A stretch of DNA of 64,000 nucleotides from Sipunculus nudus (taxonomy: Eukaryota > Annelida > Sipuncula > Golfingiida > Sipunculidae), in contig CM049307.1 in the NCBI GenBank assembly GCA_026874595.1, forward strand, positions 81,256,643 through 81,320,642, in the 5' to 3' direction. Under the pieces are notes generated by a model. It made no database searches. It was not told where the DNA came from and worked only from the letters and a program-made list of their open reading frames with translations. This document shows, one piece after another, positions 1 through 12,314 of the stretch. The position numbers and the translations under genes are program-made. Positions within the stretch are counted from its first letter, which is position 1; each line of letters opens with the position of its first letter.

Positions 1-241
1 ATAGTTTAAAATACAATTGTCATTTCATAATTTCCTTATTGATACTATTGTGAGATTTGAATTGCCACAGTTTTGGCCAATTTGCAATGGTGTTTGATGC
101 CTCTAGCTCTAGGGAACTTATACACCAGAAAGGGACTGAACACCCAATAGCTCTTATTGGCGGAATTCGGGGGGGGGGGGGGGGGGGGGGCTGGCTACCC
201 CTCATTTCGACTTAAAAATGTGAAATGGGAAAATAATAATG
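1..241. other. Non-coding, with long G tract
   Basis: No gene seen. An uninterrupted run of more than 20 G lies at about 168-190. The proline-rich frame on the minus strand here is only the translation of this homopolymer. Confidence 0.6.
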
Positions 242-1801
242 CATGAAACAAGTGACCCATGGGCCATGACGCTCAGCTGACTGGGAAGAGATTTGCAAAA
301 GGAAATTTTATCATCTGAATGGTAGTATATAACCATTCAACTGAAGCATCAAAGAGATTAACCAAACAGGCTGAGATTGTGTGTGTATTAATATATCTCA
401 AAAATAGAGGAAAAATGCGTAAACTTTAAAAAAATACAGGTGGCTCCACCAGTCTGCAGAAACTAATAAAAACACTATATGGTCAATATCCATGCAAAGA
501 AGCATGGTGGTCTCTGGATTAGTTGTTCAGATACTTCAGCTTTTGTATCAAATTTTCCATTATTCTGAGGGATACTTTGGAGTCCTATAGCTTGAAGGAT
601 ATGGGTAACAGAGACCTAATTTCAGGTTTCCATAGACACTTTTCATGGGCCTCCTTGCATGACAAAAATGACGATTCTAGGTCCAGTTATTACAAATTGT
701 ACCCTGTTGACAGATAACCATATCTTTAAAGGTCTCAAAAATAGAGAAAATAATTGGTAAAAATTTGAGAAAAAATAGAGGTGGCACACCCAGTCTGCTA
801 AAACTGATGAAACATCTCGTGATCAATAGGTATGCCAAAAATCATGACCATCAGTGATGTAGTTAATCAAATATTGAAGTTTTTTTAATGAAATTTCTTA
901 CTATTCTGGGTGGTACTTTGGGGCCGAAGGATATGGGTAACAGAGACCTAATTTCTGGTTTGCATGGAGACTTCAGAAATGTCAAGAATGTCAAGAATGA
1001 AGATTCTAGGTCCAGTCTTTACGATTTGTGCCCTGTTAACAGATATCCACATTTTTAAAGGTCTCAAAAATAGAGAAAACAATTCGTAAAAAATCGAAAA
1101 ATACAGCTGGCGCCACCAGTCTGCAGAAACTGATGAAACATCTCATGATCAATATGTATGCCAAAAATCATGACCATCAGTGATGTAGTTAATGAGATAT
1201 TGAAGTTTTTGTATGAAATTTTTCACTATACCGGGGAGGGGGGGGGGTACTTTGGGGCCCCATAGCTCAAAGAATATGGGTAACAGAGACCTAATTTCTG
1301 GTTTCCATGGAAACTTTTCATAGGTCTCTCAGAATGTCAAAAATGAAGATTCTAGGTTCAGTCTTTACGATTTGTGCCCTGTTAACAGATGTCCACATTT
1401 TAAAAGGTCTCAAAAAAAGAGAAAAAAATTCGTAAAAAATAAAAAATTACAGGTGGCGCCACCAGTCTGCAGGAACTGATGGATCATCTCATGATCAATA
1501 TGTATGCCAAAAATCATGACCATCAGTGATGTAGTTAATGAGATATTGAAGTTTTTGTATGAAATTTTTTACTATCCTGGGGGGTACTTTGGGGCCGCAT
1601 AGCTCGAAGAATATGGGTAACAGAGACCTAATTCCAGGTTTCCAAGGAGATTTTTCATGGACCTCTCTGGATGTAAAGTAAGAAGATTTCAGGTCCAGTG
1701 GTTACGATTTGTGCCTTGTTAACGGACAGACGGCCGGACGGACGACGGACAAAGAGGGATCGCTATAGCTCAGATGACTTACAGTCAGCTGAGCTAAAAA
1801 G
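242..1801 (+). repeat. Family A dispersed element, about 3.7 tandem units
   Basis: The element opens with AAGTGACCCATGGG and ends in a hairpin followed by AAAAA. Inside are units of about 337 bp: the marker ATGGGTAACAGAGACCTAAT recurs near 601, 933, 1,276 and 1,613. Each unit also has a TGGCGCCACCAGTCTGCAG block, a CATGACCATCAGTGATG block and a G-rich tract. Near the 3' end is a CGGA-rich stretch, then the stem TAGCTCAGATGACT / AGTCAGCTGAGCTA (1,766-1,796). No long open frame is present, so it is a non-autonomous element or satellite-like array. The same ends recur at 39,622-40,842 and, reversed, at 49,976-53,640. Confidence 0.85.
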
Positions 1802-1956
1802 CATTTTTTGTGTCTTGCACCGTTTTCTTACCCAGATTGCACTTTTTCAATGGCAGCCTAAATTTACAAGTTCCCACTGTAACCCTTTTACAATACTCTT
1901 CTCCTTTGATCTTGAGACCCAGTATTCTAAAACCCATTATCCAACTCTGGCACTTG

Positions 1957-1960
1957 CATG

Positions 1961-2055
<95 letters not shown>
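1957..2055. repeat. (TA)n microsatellite
   Basis: About 100 bp of nearly pure TA with a few interruptions, ending in a short GA-rich stretch. The Tyr-Ile frames on both strands are artefacts of it. Confidence 0.95.
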
Positions 2056-2057
<2 letters not shown>

Positions 2058-5000
2058 GAGAGAGACAGAGAAACAGAGAGAATGAGAGACCAAATGATGG
2101 TGTTCACAAGGGTGTCAGCCATTAATTTGTTCATTAAATGTATTGTGAGCAAACTTATCTTTGCTATATTATCACGGATGTACACTTAACTAACAACAGA
2201 TCTATATGGCGTTGATATGTAAATGAAGTTTAAAAAGCTTTCAATAGGCCCACTGCTCTCATTTGTATTAAAACCCATTGAAATATCGTTAATTGACTTA
2301 ATTTTTAAAAAGATTTCCAGTCACTTGCAGTGTCAAACGTTCTTTATTCGAATTTCTTTACCAAACAAATGACCTATATTGAATTAATTTAAAAAAGGGT
2401 GATAAAGTCTGAATTTTAGCATGATTGAGATCATATATGAATGACTCACAATGGTGCATGAGGAAAAGGCATGTGATCTACTGTCAAAAACTGTCTGCAT
2501 AGCATATACATGTAGAAAGCCCAAAAAAATAAAGGTATGGTTCTCAGGCACCGCCCGCATCAATTTTAAACCCCCGCATCAAATTCTTTTTTTTTATTTT
2601 GATTTTCAATATAAACTTACCAATTTTCAGCTCCAGCCGCTCGGACATTTCGTTCAAGAAGATAATACAATTTTGATAAAACTTTCTTTGTTCTGTAGTG
2701 CTTTAACTTGTTTTTTAGCAAAAAAATCTGTTATTTTCATGCGATTCCTTGATCATATGACATTTTAATCGAAACATACGAAAATAGGTAAAAAAAAAAT
2801 CAAAATCATTTTATTACAGCAGAAATAAAGTAATATAAGTAGATTTACAATTAATTTTGATACAAATATGACAGAAGTAATGGAAAATATTAAATGAAGT
2901 TAAGTCTCATGAAATACAAAAAACAGGTCGGGAATCAGTTATCATAATACTACAAAAATTTATTATCAGTTTTCATGTTTATTATTGCGGGAGAATTTTT
3001 TTTAGTGTTCACCAGGTGCAAAGTCGGCAACAAAGCCGGCAGCAATTACCGACGCTGTTTATAGAGATGGAAAACGCCTTTTTGTTCCCAGTTGCAAATC
3101 TTAATGTAGCTTTGGGATTTGAGACCCTGCAGGATAAAATCAGCTTTCACCAAAGGGAGTGCAAGGCCTGGGGCAGGGTGGAGGGGATGGGGTGGGAAGC
3201 CAGTTGGCGTACATGACTACAATCTCGTTCATTTGGACAAGCAGCATTTTGTTTACGTCCACACCCCTTGTTCTAGACGGATCACTCCGCACCTTATTTT
3301 AATCCACCCTCTATATACTCACGTACACATACTATATACAACTGTACGGCTCATGTCTGCTCCACTATGGGTTGAGCACTACCAAACTAGGCAATATATG
3401 GTGCCAAAAGTTTCTTTGTAATTTAGATCTTTATAACATCATCTGCATCCGTTTACAGTACATTCACCATACAAAGTTTTCTACAATAAACCATGGTTGG
3501 ATTCAGATGCGATCAGTGCAGTAAAATCCAAATGTTTCAAATAAATCAAAGTAAATGCGATTAATAATTTTCAATTGCAAATGGAAACGAAATACTTATT
3601 TTGCCCCCCGATACAAGATATATGTGTGTTATTCATTATAAGTTTTTTTTTTTGTGATTATTATTCTGAGATAGCACTTTTGAATTGCGTTTGCATACCA
3701 AATGATTTTAGCTCCGCTGTAAAATGCATGTAAAAGCGGTTTATTTTAGCTCAGCATTTGCAAAAAACTGCCAATATACGGACAATTTAGCTTTCGTTTG
3801 AACCGATACCTTGAATTGATTATATCCACTGCAGTTGATCAGGTCACGTGGTATTTATGTTCTAATTGGCAGTGCGGTAGACCTCCCTTGAATATATGAG
3901 GGCATTTATTATAAATGTTCAATTAAATATTGATATTATTGAATGAAGTTTTGCCCTTATTAGTTTAATCAAACGAAACGCACAAAGATACCAATTAAAC
4001 TATAATTAGATTCTTAAAAGTAAAAAGGTCATTGTTTTGAGACACCAAAATAGTAAATCATAGTGTGCTCTCTTTATGATGTCTTGTTCACTCTTGTGTG
4101 GTCACTGGCTTTATTACTAAACTAGCAAACAGCATTTTAACGAATACAAGCCCCCCCCCTCCGCCATTCACTTATTCGGTCCATATTCTCAGGTGTGCAT
4201 AAGTGACTGGTCATTCGTTAATATTCCTTGATGACGTTCCTAAATCCGGATCATGTGTCGGATCCACACCAAAATTTAATTGATTCTTGTTTGGCCCATT
4301 CCAAGGAAATGTCATCAGATTCCGTTCATGATTGCTTGATTTATGTTGTAAATAAACACACACACACAACACACACACAAACACACACGAACGGGAATGA
4401 ACGGAAACCCTTCTTGAATGAATTAAATCGAAAACTTTTTAGAAGATCTAACATGTAAGAGTATATTCCATAATCATGAATGCTAGCATTTCAGGTAAAA
4501 AAAAAAAAAAAACAGCCAGTGATAGTAGGAGTATGGATTTCTTGATAAAAACAACATTCTTATCTTTCTTTTTGATAAAAAATTCCTGGTTTTTCTGACT
4601 CTACCTTTCAACATATCATTAACAAATAATGTAATTATAATAATTTAAATAATCATAAATAATTTAAGATTTTTAGATTCAGTGCAATGAAATTGCAAAC
4701 TCTTATCACTAAAATTGTTCTTATGCTTATTACTGATTTTCCTAATTATACAATGAGGTAAAATAATACATGATTACATAATTTATGATAAAATTACAGT
4801 CAAACCTTGTTCATTAAACCATCTTCGGAGAAAAGTGGTTATCCAAACGGGAAGGTTATATGATGTGTAAGGTCAGGTATAGTTTGGAGTGTTTTACATG
4901 CGATAGAGCTCACTTTTTCGTAATCAACATAAGGTAAAAATAATCAATAAGATGCTTAGGCGCCACACTTGTGAATTTTTATTCCGTGCATCAAAAACAT

Positions 5001-5895
5001 TTAATCTTATTCTCAGCAGAACTTGACTGATTGACCTCTAACCTCTCGGACACTATTTTCAAAAAAGATTATCAAATATTGATAAAATTCCGGTTTTTTT
5101 ATGTGCTTCTGCCTATTAGGCGAAACTCCTCTGTTAATATCAGTCATGTTAACTGTTCCATGATAATTTAAAAGTTTTATCGAAAATTTATAATAAAAAT
5201 TCTAAAAAATAAATCGCCCTCCCGCTCTGATTTGGGAAAAATGTGCCCAGAGAACCCAACCGTTTTGGCATTTTTACCATTAACTCTCAGGTTAAGAACC
5301 AGAGGGCAAAAACATGAAAAAAAGGCCCTAATTACCTTCTCCCGTGAGGGTGTGTGTTAAAATTGTTAAAATTCTTCATGAATGTCAATTGAATTTTTAA
5401 GCGGGGATGGGTTATCGGCCAGGATATAATTCACATAATTTCAATTAAGTTTAAAGACGGATCTGGATACGCAGTCAGGGCATGCATTCACATTCCTTCT
5501 TTGTTTAATTATCCATATAAGTTTGCAATGGATGTCATAGAAATTTTGCATAAAGGGAGCCATAGAACATGGCAGAAGCAATTGCATTTTGGAGTTGATC
5601 GATGAAATTTCCGATTGGTCTCTATAATCAATGTTTGTCTTTTTTTTCACACAACACTTCCTGAGGTATCATAGACTTGCAGCAAAATGATATGGAGCAA
5701 GGAATTATATATTATTTATAATAAGGAGGGATCAATTAAATTTAGCTGCAAACAATTTTGCGGGGGCACCTCCTGTATGCTAGACGTTTATATAAAAAAT
5801 ACTTACATGTATCATTTAGATCCAACTTACAATAATTAACATTATTTATTTTACGTTGTGTGCACAAGTAGAAGCATTGAGAAATGCTTTCGGTA
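2056..5895. other. Gene-free AT-rich stretch
   Basis: No supportable gene. Short open frames (for example 2,451-2,768 plus and 3,119-3,421 plus) show no domain, splice context or composition suggesting coding. It holds a CA microsatellite at about 4,357-4,390. From 4,797 there is a possible decayed Tigger-like end (CAGTCAAACCTTGTTCATTAA). Confidence 0.5.
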
Positions 5896-5904
5896 GCTCC
5901 TTGT

Positions 5905-6235
5905 GGAGAGGGTGGCGTATATTGGTTAAGGGCGCTAGACTTTTGACCGGAAGGTGGTGGGTTCGAGTCCCGTTCTGACCGCCGTCTGCGCTAAGACTCC
6001 TAGGCGAAGTCTTTAGCACAAGTTTGCGTTCTCTCGACCCAGGAGTGAATGGGTGCTGGTCATTGGAGGAAGGCAAATGTAGAACGAATAACCTTCTAGC
6101 GCTTGGCTGCTTGGGTTGTATGCTCCCCAGGGAGCTGAGAAAAGCTACAAGAATGTACAAGCCCGAAAGACAGGAAAGTAAAGTGTAAAGTCGGATAAGA
6201 TTGACATCGTCGGTGATATCAGACTAAAAAAAACC
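5905..6235 (+). repeat. tRNA-derived SINE (SINE-1)
   Basis: The 5' head resembles a tRNA: A-box-like TGGCGTATATTGG at 5,913-5,925 and a perfect B box GGTTCGAGTCC at 5,960-5,970, the spacing of an internal Pol III promoter. A non-tRNA body of over 200 bp follows, including ATGCTCCCCAGGGAGCTGAG, a motif I associate with invertebrate SINE bodies. The arms do not fold convincingly as a working tRNA, so a SINE is the better call. The minus-strand frame across it is not a gene. Confidence 0.75.
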
Positions 6236-6364
6236 ACCTTTCTAAAGGTGGAAGAAACCGAAGGACCAGGGAAAAGCCACTGACATTGGACGGGCCGGTA
6301 TACAACTCACTCTCACGCTGGGAAATGAACCCGGTTCACCAGCGCAAAGAGCCGAGCTTGATTA
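6236..6364 (-). repeat. SINE-2 fragment, 5' truncated
   Basis: On the minus strand it has a B-box-like GGTTCATTTCC (plus 6,321-6,331) followed by the body GGCCCGTCCAATGTCAGTGG. It matches the fuller copies at 53,425-53,590 (minus) and 60,846-61,015 (plus). It sits directly after SINE-1. Confidence 0.65.
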
Positions 6365-7651
6365 ACTTTACATGGGTCTCTGCTCTGATGTATTTGCCTT
6401 TTCCGATTGCAAAATTTCAAATAAACAGGAGATATTCATTTCTTGACCTATAGAGAATGATAATTAATTTACTGATATACGGTTATACTGAAAAAGTTTT
6501 ACTGAACTACTGCCATGCTCAAATGGTATTTCGTGACCATATTTCAGAAAAAATAAAGCAGGTATTAATGTCACACCAAAAAAAAAGATAAATTGTATTA
6601 CAAATCCTGGCACCGAGCATACAGAAATGATACACAAATGTACCCCAAATCGAGTTAATTTATAGAATTTGAACAACGCAAAGTTAATTAATTTTAGTTC
6701 ATTAAAACTTTTTCACTTAAGTTTTCGTTTGAAAGGATTGAGACATGCAACAAAGGCAACGTTACCAATTACTTTCTTGCTGCTGTGTAACTGTTAACCT
6801 GCTACTTACACTGCAATAAACTAAATAGGTAATCTCCAGAAGTTCAATAAATTTCATCAGAGTTTATATTTGCTGGCAAGGACGTGTATCGGACGTTTGC
6901 GGGGATATATATGCTCTTTGACCGATTTTCTTACCTGGCATTAGTAAATATCAGATATTAATAGCCGTCATATATATGGGTAGCGTCATATTGACCCTCT
7001 GGCATTACGACCAGATTACTGGCGCCAGAGTGTCATGACATCTAGGTCTGAGGATAACATTATAAGGCCTTATAAAGATGCAAATATTTTCGTCATTTCT
7101 GACAACGCTTCATGGGCTACAGGTACACTGTCAATCAACATAAACCAGATCATTCGTTATCTTTAATCCCTTTTCTGCATAATCTATAAATGAAAATAAA
7201 AAATCTATGCTTATAATTAAATATCAATTTTTTTTATATCTATCATTATTATTATTGAAATATTTCTTTTTTTTAATATCTTTTTTATCTTTGTTGCACA
7301 TACTGTTTGAAATTATGTTTAGGCCTAGTTTTGCTTAATATAAAGCCTAGGCAGAATGTTTGTACGGTTGACATTTTTTGCATATTTTTTGCATATTCCT
7401 GGGAAAATATAGAGTGTCGGTCAGCATTTTCTTTCTTAATCTTGGGCTATCAGAGACTACATGTAGATGAGAAGGCCTCTCGAAAAAAAAGTTATTTCCA
7501 GTGCCGGATAAAATTCAAAGCATATGCCGACCTTCGGCCTGATGACATTGTAACGTCAGGATTTCATTTCATCTGTTGATGAGAAAAACAAAATCTTGTT
7601 CTCTTCTTTCTCCATTAAAAAAAAATCTTCTTTTTTTCAGAACAATTTCTT
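6365..7651. other. Gene-free stretch
   Basis: AT-rich sequence without splice-supported open frames or recognisable repeats. Confidence 0.45.
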
Positions 7652-8056
7652 TTAAAGGTGCCCTTTTACCTATCTTTTGAAAAAGAATTTAGGTGATTTC
7701 TGGTTATAAAAAGTTCTTACAAGGCCTCCGTGAAGGATGTATGAACATGTTTATCAACATGTTTATAAACGCAGCAATGTTGACAAAGGATGCATATATG
7801 CGCAGGTAGGAAGGATACTTGTTGCAAAACGCCAGTTGCAATGCTCTGGCGGATCTGACTTACCACCAGTTGCACTTGTTGAATTTTTTTTATTATTTTT
7901 TCTGATCCCCGCATATTATTAACACGTTGATAAAAACAAAACAAGCAGCTTGTATGTGGTGATATCCACGTTTTCTGGCCTATTTTTTTTTATAAAAGCT
8001 CCAAGGGATAATACCTTTATTTTATAAAGGTCAGATAGGTGATTGGGCCCCTTTAA
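7652..8056 (+). mobile_element. piggyBac-like MITE, copy 1
   Basis: About 405 bp bounded by TTAA at both ends (7,652-7,655 and 8,053-8,056). The terminal inverted repeats are AAAGGTGCCCTTTTACCTATCT and, from the other end, AAAGGGGCCCAATCACCTATCT. A TTAA target and no transposase frame fit a non-autonomous piggyBac-type element. Related copies are at 42,988-43,460 (reverse) and about 54,890-55,265 (same orientation). Confidence 0.75.
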
Positions 8057-9465
8057 ACTTTGTGGATGCAAACTTATTAAAGTCGTGGTTTATTAATTTC
8101 CATGCCAAAAAATGCTCAGATTAGTCCTAGATATATCCGAAACACAACGGAATAAAATATATGGGAAATGTTCCTTCTCCCAGATAATGAAGCTCGCCAA
8201 GCCCAAATGGAAAAGTCAGATTCAAGGGTACTTGGTCGGAATTCAGGTTTACTCATGCCAGAAATGTGAAACTAAGATACATTAATTCTCTTGTTTCCAT
8301 AAAATCAAAATTTTAAGCTTTCGGAGGAAAGGGTATAGTTTATAACAGATGGGAATTGTTCGTTAACCGAATGAATATACAAGCATACCATGGGCAATGT
8401 TAAGGAATGGAAACCTTGAGAGATGTAATCACGTGACGCTCAATCACGCGACCAAAACGACCTTCACCTTTGCTTCCTGGAACGCGGCACATTATTGGAA
8501 TCGTTTGGTCTGCCGTACAATTAACAGCCTTGGATACAAGACCTCTGTATAATCTAGGCGTCTCGTGGAAACCAGACAGACACTTGTGTAGTCAAGTGGA
8601 CAATAACAGTGAAACTGACCACAAGTGCCCTAACTATAACAGTTAGTATTTATATCCACTAATTTTGACTGAAGTGCAGCAAACGCAGTGTTCCTAAGTG
8701 CATACCTGGCTACATATACCTGGCTATATATAATACTGAAACTTTTTAGGCAAACATATAGGCCAAAGTTCGCGCTGATACATTCAATAAAGATATATGT
8801 AATAAACTAACAAATCTTCCATAATTATATAAAAATAAAGAAAAAGGATTTTTAAAAATCCAAATATATAAACTGATTATTATTAGTTCAGTTGGTTGAC
8901 CGAGTTAAATCTGCACAAATTGCACATGTTGTATTCAATTTAATGGTGCAATAAGCATTTTTTACTTTTATATAATCATAAAATGATCCGTAATAATAAC
9001 TGAAAGAAGATAAGCACTTCAGCACACAAGTTCTTAACCAAAGGAGGCAGTTTAATTTATATGTTTGCGTCAGTAAACCAGTATAATTTTCTACCCACGG
9101 TCGAGGTTCGGAACAGTCCATTACATAATTTACCTTACATCATAGATATTTATTTAGGTGCACATATATGCAAATGCTTTTTGGCCGTTGCACCTTTTTC
9201 ACAAATTGATTTTTACAACTAAATAAAAGATGTGTTTCTAAAGAAAACGTGTTTTTATTTTATTTAGAAGGATTTATCATATTTTCCGGTCAGTCACACG
9301 TATAAATATAACTTTTCAGCTGTGATCCTTACAGTTACCCACTTTTAATGAGATACATTTTCATATCATCTATCTAAAATGTTTCCCTCAAATAGTGACA
9401 TATTACGTGTGATTAATTTACACTAAACGTATGATATGACATCCTATAGTGTCTATTAAAATAAA
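8057..9465. other. Gene-free stretch
   Basis: No gene or clear repeat seen. Confidence 0.4.
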
Positions 9466-9750
9466 CCCGTATTGAAGGTTCTATAAAGAACCCTACACAT
9501 GTGGTTCCACCCAGAACCTTTTAAGGTTCCCCACTTAGTCCTTCGTGAAGAACCTTGGAGGTTTCCTCTCAGAACCTCTGAAGAGGTTTTAGATGGAATC
9601 TATAAGGTTCCAGAAAAAAGAACCTTCAGGAGGTTCTAAAAAGAACCCCGCCTTTAAGGTTCCAGCTGGAACCTTAAAAGGTTCCCCACTCAGTCCACTC
9701 TGAAGAACCCTTTTGGGTTCTACCTGGAACCCTTTTTTTAGAGCGTAGGC
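9466..9750. mobile_element. Palindromic MITE built of GGTTC/GAACC
   Basis: About 285 bp containing roughly 17 alternating GGTTC and GAACC blocks, such as AAGGTTCCAGCTGGAACCTT. The whole segment can fold on itself in many registers. No open frame. The boundaries are approximate because no clear target duplication was seen. Confidence 0.65.
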
Positions 9751-10566
9751 CTACATAAGCACTAGTGCTAATGCGGTTACATTTACTGGCTTTGCCTTCG
9801 ACAGCACTTAGAGGGATTTGAGCCTGAAGTAGTTGGTTTCGAAACTATACCACTTTCAACTGGCCCAACTAATGTACACTGCATTATTCAATACAAATAT
9901 TGAGAAATTATATAGTTATTCTTTGTGGAAAAAATTGTACAAGGCTGCTTTTGGACTTGTTTCTTCATGTTGATTCGACGGTTTGACTCTGTTGTGTTTC
10001 AAATAAGACTTCAAGAAATAATTCCAACAAATACAATTTATCAACAGTAAAAACAGCAAGAGAAATTAGCAAGAAACAATGCTCCGTCTCTAGTACGCTC
10101 GGTTATACACTGCAGTCGTCCCAGACATTTCGTATAACCACTGCTTTCTATGGCAAGTTTCTCTGGGCAGAAACACCAGGTTGCGCAGAGTAAAGAATGT
10201 AAGCAGACCACTGATATTGCATTTTGCACCCAACCTAAATTTTAAACAAGCTCTCATTGGTCTGGTCCTTAGCCCTATGCCAGATGGGTGAGGGGCAGTA
10301 GCGTCAATATAGGGGGGATGGGGGGTATATATACCCCCCCCCCACTTTTTGGCAAGGGGGGATGGTCAATGTAATCACCTCCCCCCCCCCCCCCACTTTT
10401 CAGAGAATAATATTATAATATTGCAAATGAAATATATTTATAGATAAAATTTAAAACTTTGGATCTATTTATTAAAATAAATGTTATATCCAAACCTTGC
10501 TTAGAATTCACAAAATAACTTTTTTTGTAATTATTATAATTATTTGAAATATGATTAAGTATATAT

Positions 10567-10621
<55 letters not shown>

Positions 10622-11284
10622 GAATATGCCACTCAGAGACACTGAAAAAGGTATATGTATACAAAGTCATCCCCCCCCCACCCTGGAAGAAAAATTGACG
10701 CCACTGGTGAGAGGCGTATTTATATGATTTTGATTTCCAATGTATAGCAAATAAAACAGAAACACATCACAAATTTAAAATGATTTCATTTTATTCAAAT
10801 TCAAAGAAAACAGATAAGAAAAAAAAGAATCAAATATTTGCTGTATATTTAACCTAAAACAAGCAATATTAAAAATCATGACTGAACAATGAAGACACCA
10901 AACAGTCGCTAACTACTTAATGTTGGATTAATTCGTAATAATAGTTCGTAAAAGTTTAATCGCAATCAACATTTATATTAACAAATATTAGTGAATATGT
11001 AAGTGATGCATTAAGTAGAGTTGCCGATGCTGTGGTTGATTATGAGACACGTAGCTCTTTTTTTGTGATATCTTATATTCATGCCATAATTTTGACACAT
11101 CGAGATATGCTCATATATGATTGATTCCACTGTGAGGGGTTCATTTGACTGAACAGATGATGTATAAGGGCAGGAAAAACTTGGGTTAAAAAAAAGGCAA
11201 AACACCTCAATTCCTAAAATCCTGGATCCGCCCCTCATAAAAATATGTATCTTTCAATCTATGGCCAGATATAGAAATCAGTGC
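9751..11284. other. Gene-free, with homopolymer and (TA)n tracts
   Basis: No gene. The segment has G and C runs at about 10,311-10,395 and C9 near 10,671, and (TA)n at 10,559-10,618. Confidence 0.5.
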
Positions 11285-11610
11285 TGCCTCTTTTACTTTT
11301 GTAAAAGTACCAAATTTTTTTTTCAGGTGAGATTTTTTTGGGTACTGTTTCATTCTTTTACAGGGGTTGGTAATTTTTCTTACTAAATCATCATCTTCAA
11401 GCGGTTAATTATAATAGGCTGTTTACCTGTACTAAAGGAGTGCAGTATACACGCACTGTCAATATTTCTATTTAGTGGCACTCTATTAGCGATGATTTTT
11501 TTCTGCGATCTTGCAAACGCTTTACAAAATTGCTGGATATATGTAATAATTGAATAGATATATACATATATACTTATATATATGTGTGTATTTATTTTTA
11601 TAAATATATA

Positions 11611-11653
<43 letters not shown>

Positions 11654-11785
11654 TTACATCCGAAGCATTTTGTAAAATTTACGAAAATTGCGCTATTTGG
11701 CAATGATTTTCACTTTGTCAACACTTTTTTTCAATTCGATATTTATAAGATTTTATATTAGTTTTCCCATTTAAACTTGAGTGGA
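11285..11785 (+). repeat. Family E dispersed repeat, copy 1, with nested (TA)n
   Basis: It aligns by eye with 27,505-27,905: AAATCATCATCTTCA, then GGCTGTTTACCTG, then TTTTTTCTGCGATCTTGC, a (TA)n tract (about 11,611-11,650), then AAAATTGCG and TAAGATTT blocks. Both copies carry the microsatellite at the same internal place. No coding capacity. Confidence 0.6.
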
Positions 11786-11826
11786 CGCACTGATAGTTAG
11801 TTTGGTTTATGAGAGTTCTGACTTAC

Positions 11827-12314
11827 CGGTCTACCGCGATGCCTGTTAGGGTGAGGATAGTAGCTGTGATGGATACACCTTGCATGTATTTGCTGAATTT
11901 GCACAAAAAGCCGCCAAGGGTCCAGTGCGGAGTCAAATAAAACATCAGTTGAAACGGCATGTTAAAAAGGGCGATCAACATGTCACTGATGGCCAGAGAC
12001 ACCAGAAACGCATTGGTCACTGTTCGCATTTTCTGATTGGCGACTACTATAGCGATCACTACACAATTTCCCGCCACTGACGTCACAATAAGTATTACGT
12101 AGATACACGTAAAAAGTGTTTTTAAACTTCTTGATAGTTCTTCTACTGGGTAAAAGTCGGATTCCGTGAAACCAAGTTCCTCCATCGGCGGACATTCTAG
12201 AAGGTCCGCGTGAGTTGTCTCAAATATGAATGCTGAAGTTGTCGACACATTTCGCTGATATTCGGACCAAGTGTTGTTCACACCCGTTTCTGCAGATGTG
12301 TTTATCCGCTCCAT
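11827..12314 (-). CDS. Rhodopsin-family peptide GPCR, first coding exon (TM1-TM3), partial
   Basis: This exon encodes the first 162 codons plus two bases of a class A receptor. ATG at 12,314 has a strong context (CTAAAATGG). The extracellular N-terminus (about 65 residues) has three N-glycosylation sequons (N5, N13, N22). TM1 is about 66-90 with G82-N83; the KMRTVTN loop leads into TM2 (about 102-124) with LAISD, D111 being the conserved Asp. W131 marks ECL1, C138 starts TM3, and the exon stops inside GIAVDR. The donor is CG|GTAAGT, phase 2, so the Arg codon of DRY is split. MRTVTN plus FxMPF resembles CCK, QRFP or NPFF-type neuropeptide receptors, but the exact ligand family cannot be told. 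The receptor presumably sits in the plasma membrane and couples to a G protein. No TM4-TM7 exon was seen in the 11.8 kb downstream. Its nearest relative here is the receptor at 21,096-24,625. Confidence 0.85.

Noticed and set aside
1794-2185. Open frames with long Tyr-Ile repeats
   Set aside because: Translations of the (TA)n tract; the same applies near 10,560, 11,611, 18,478, 27,711 and 34,490.
5905-5980. Functional tRNA gene
   Set aside because: A and B boxes are present, but the arms do not pair well and a SINE body follows.
5846-6160. 104-codon minus-strand open frame
   Set aside because: It lies over a tRNA-derived SINE; its NGTRTHHLP part is the reversed B-box region.
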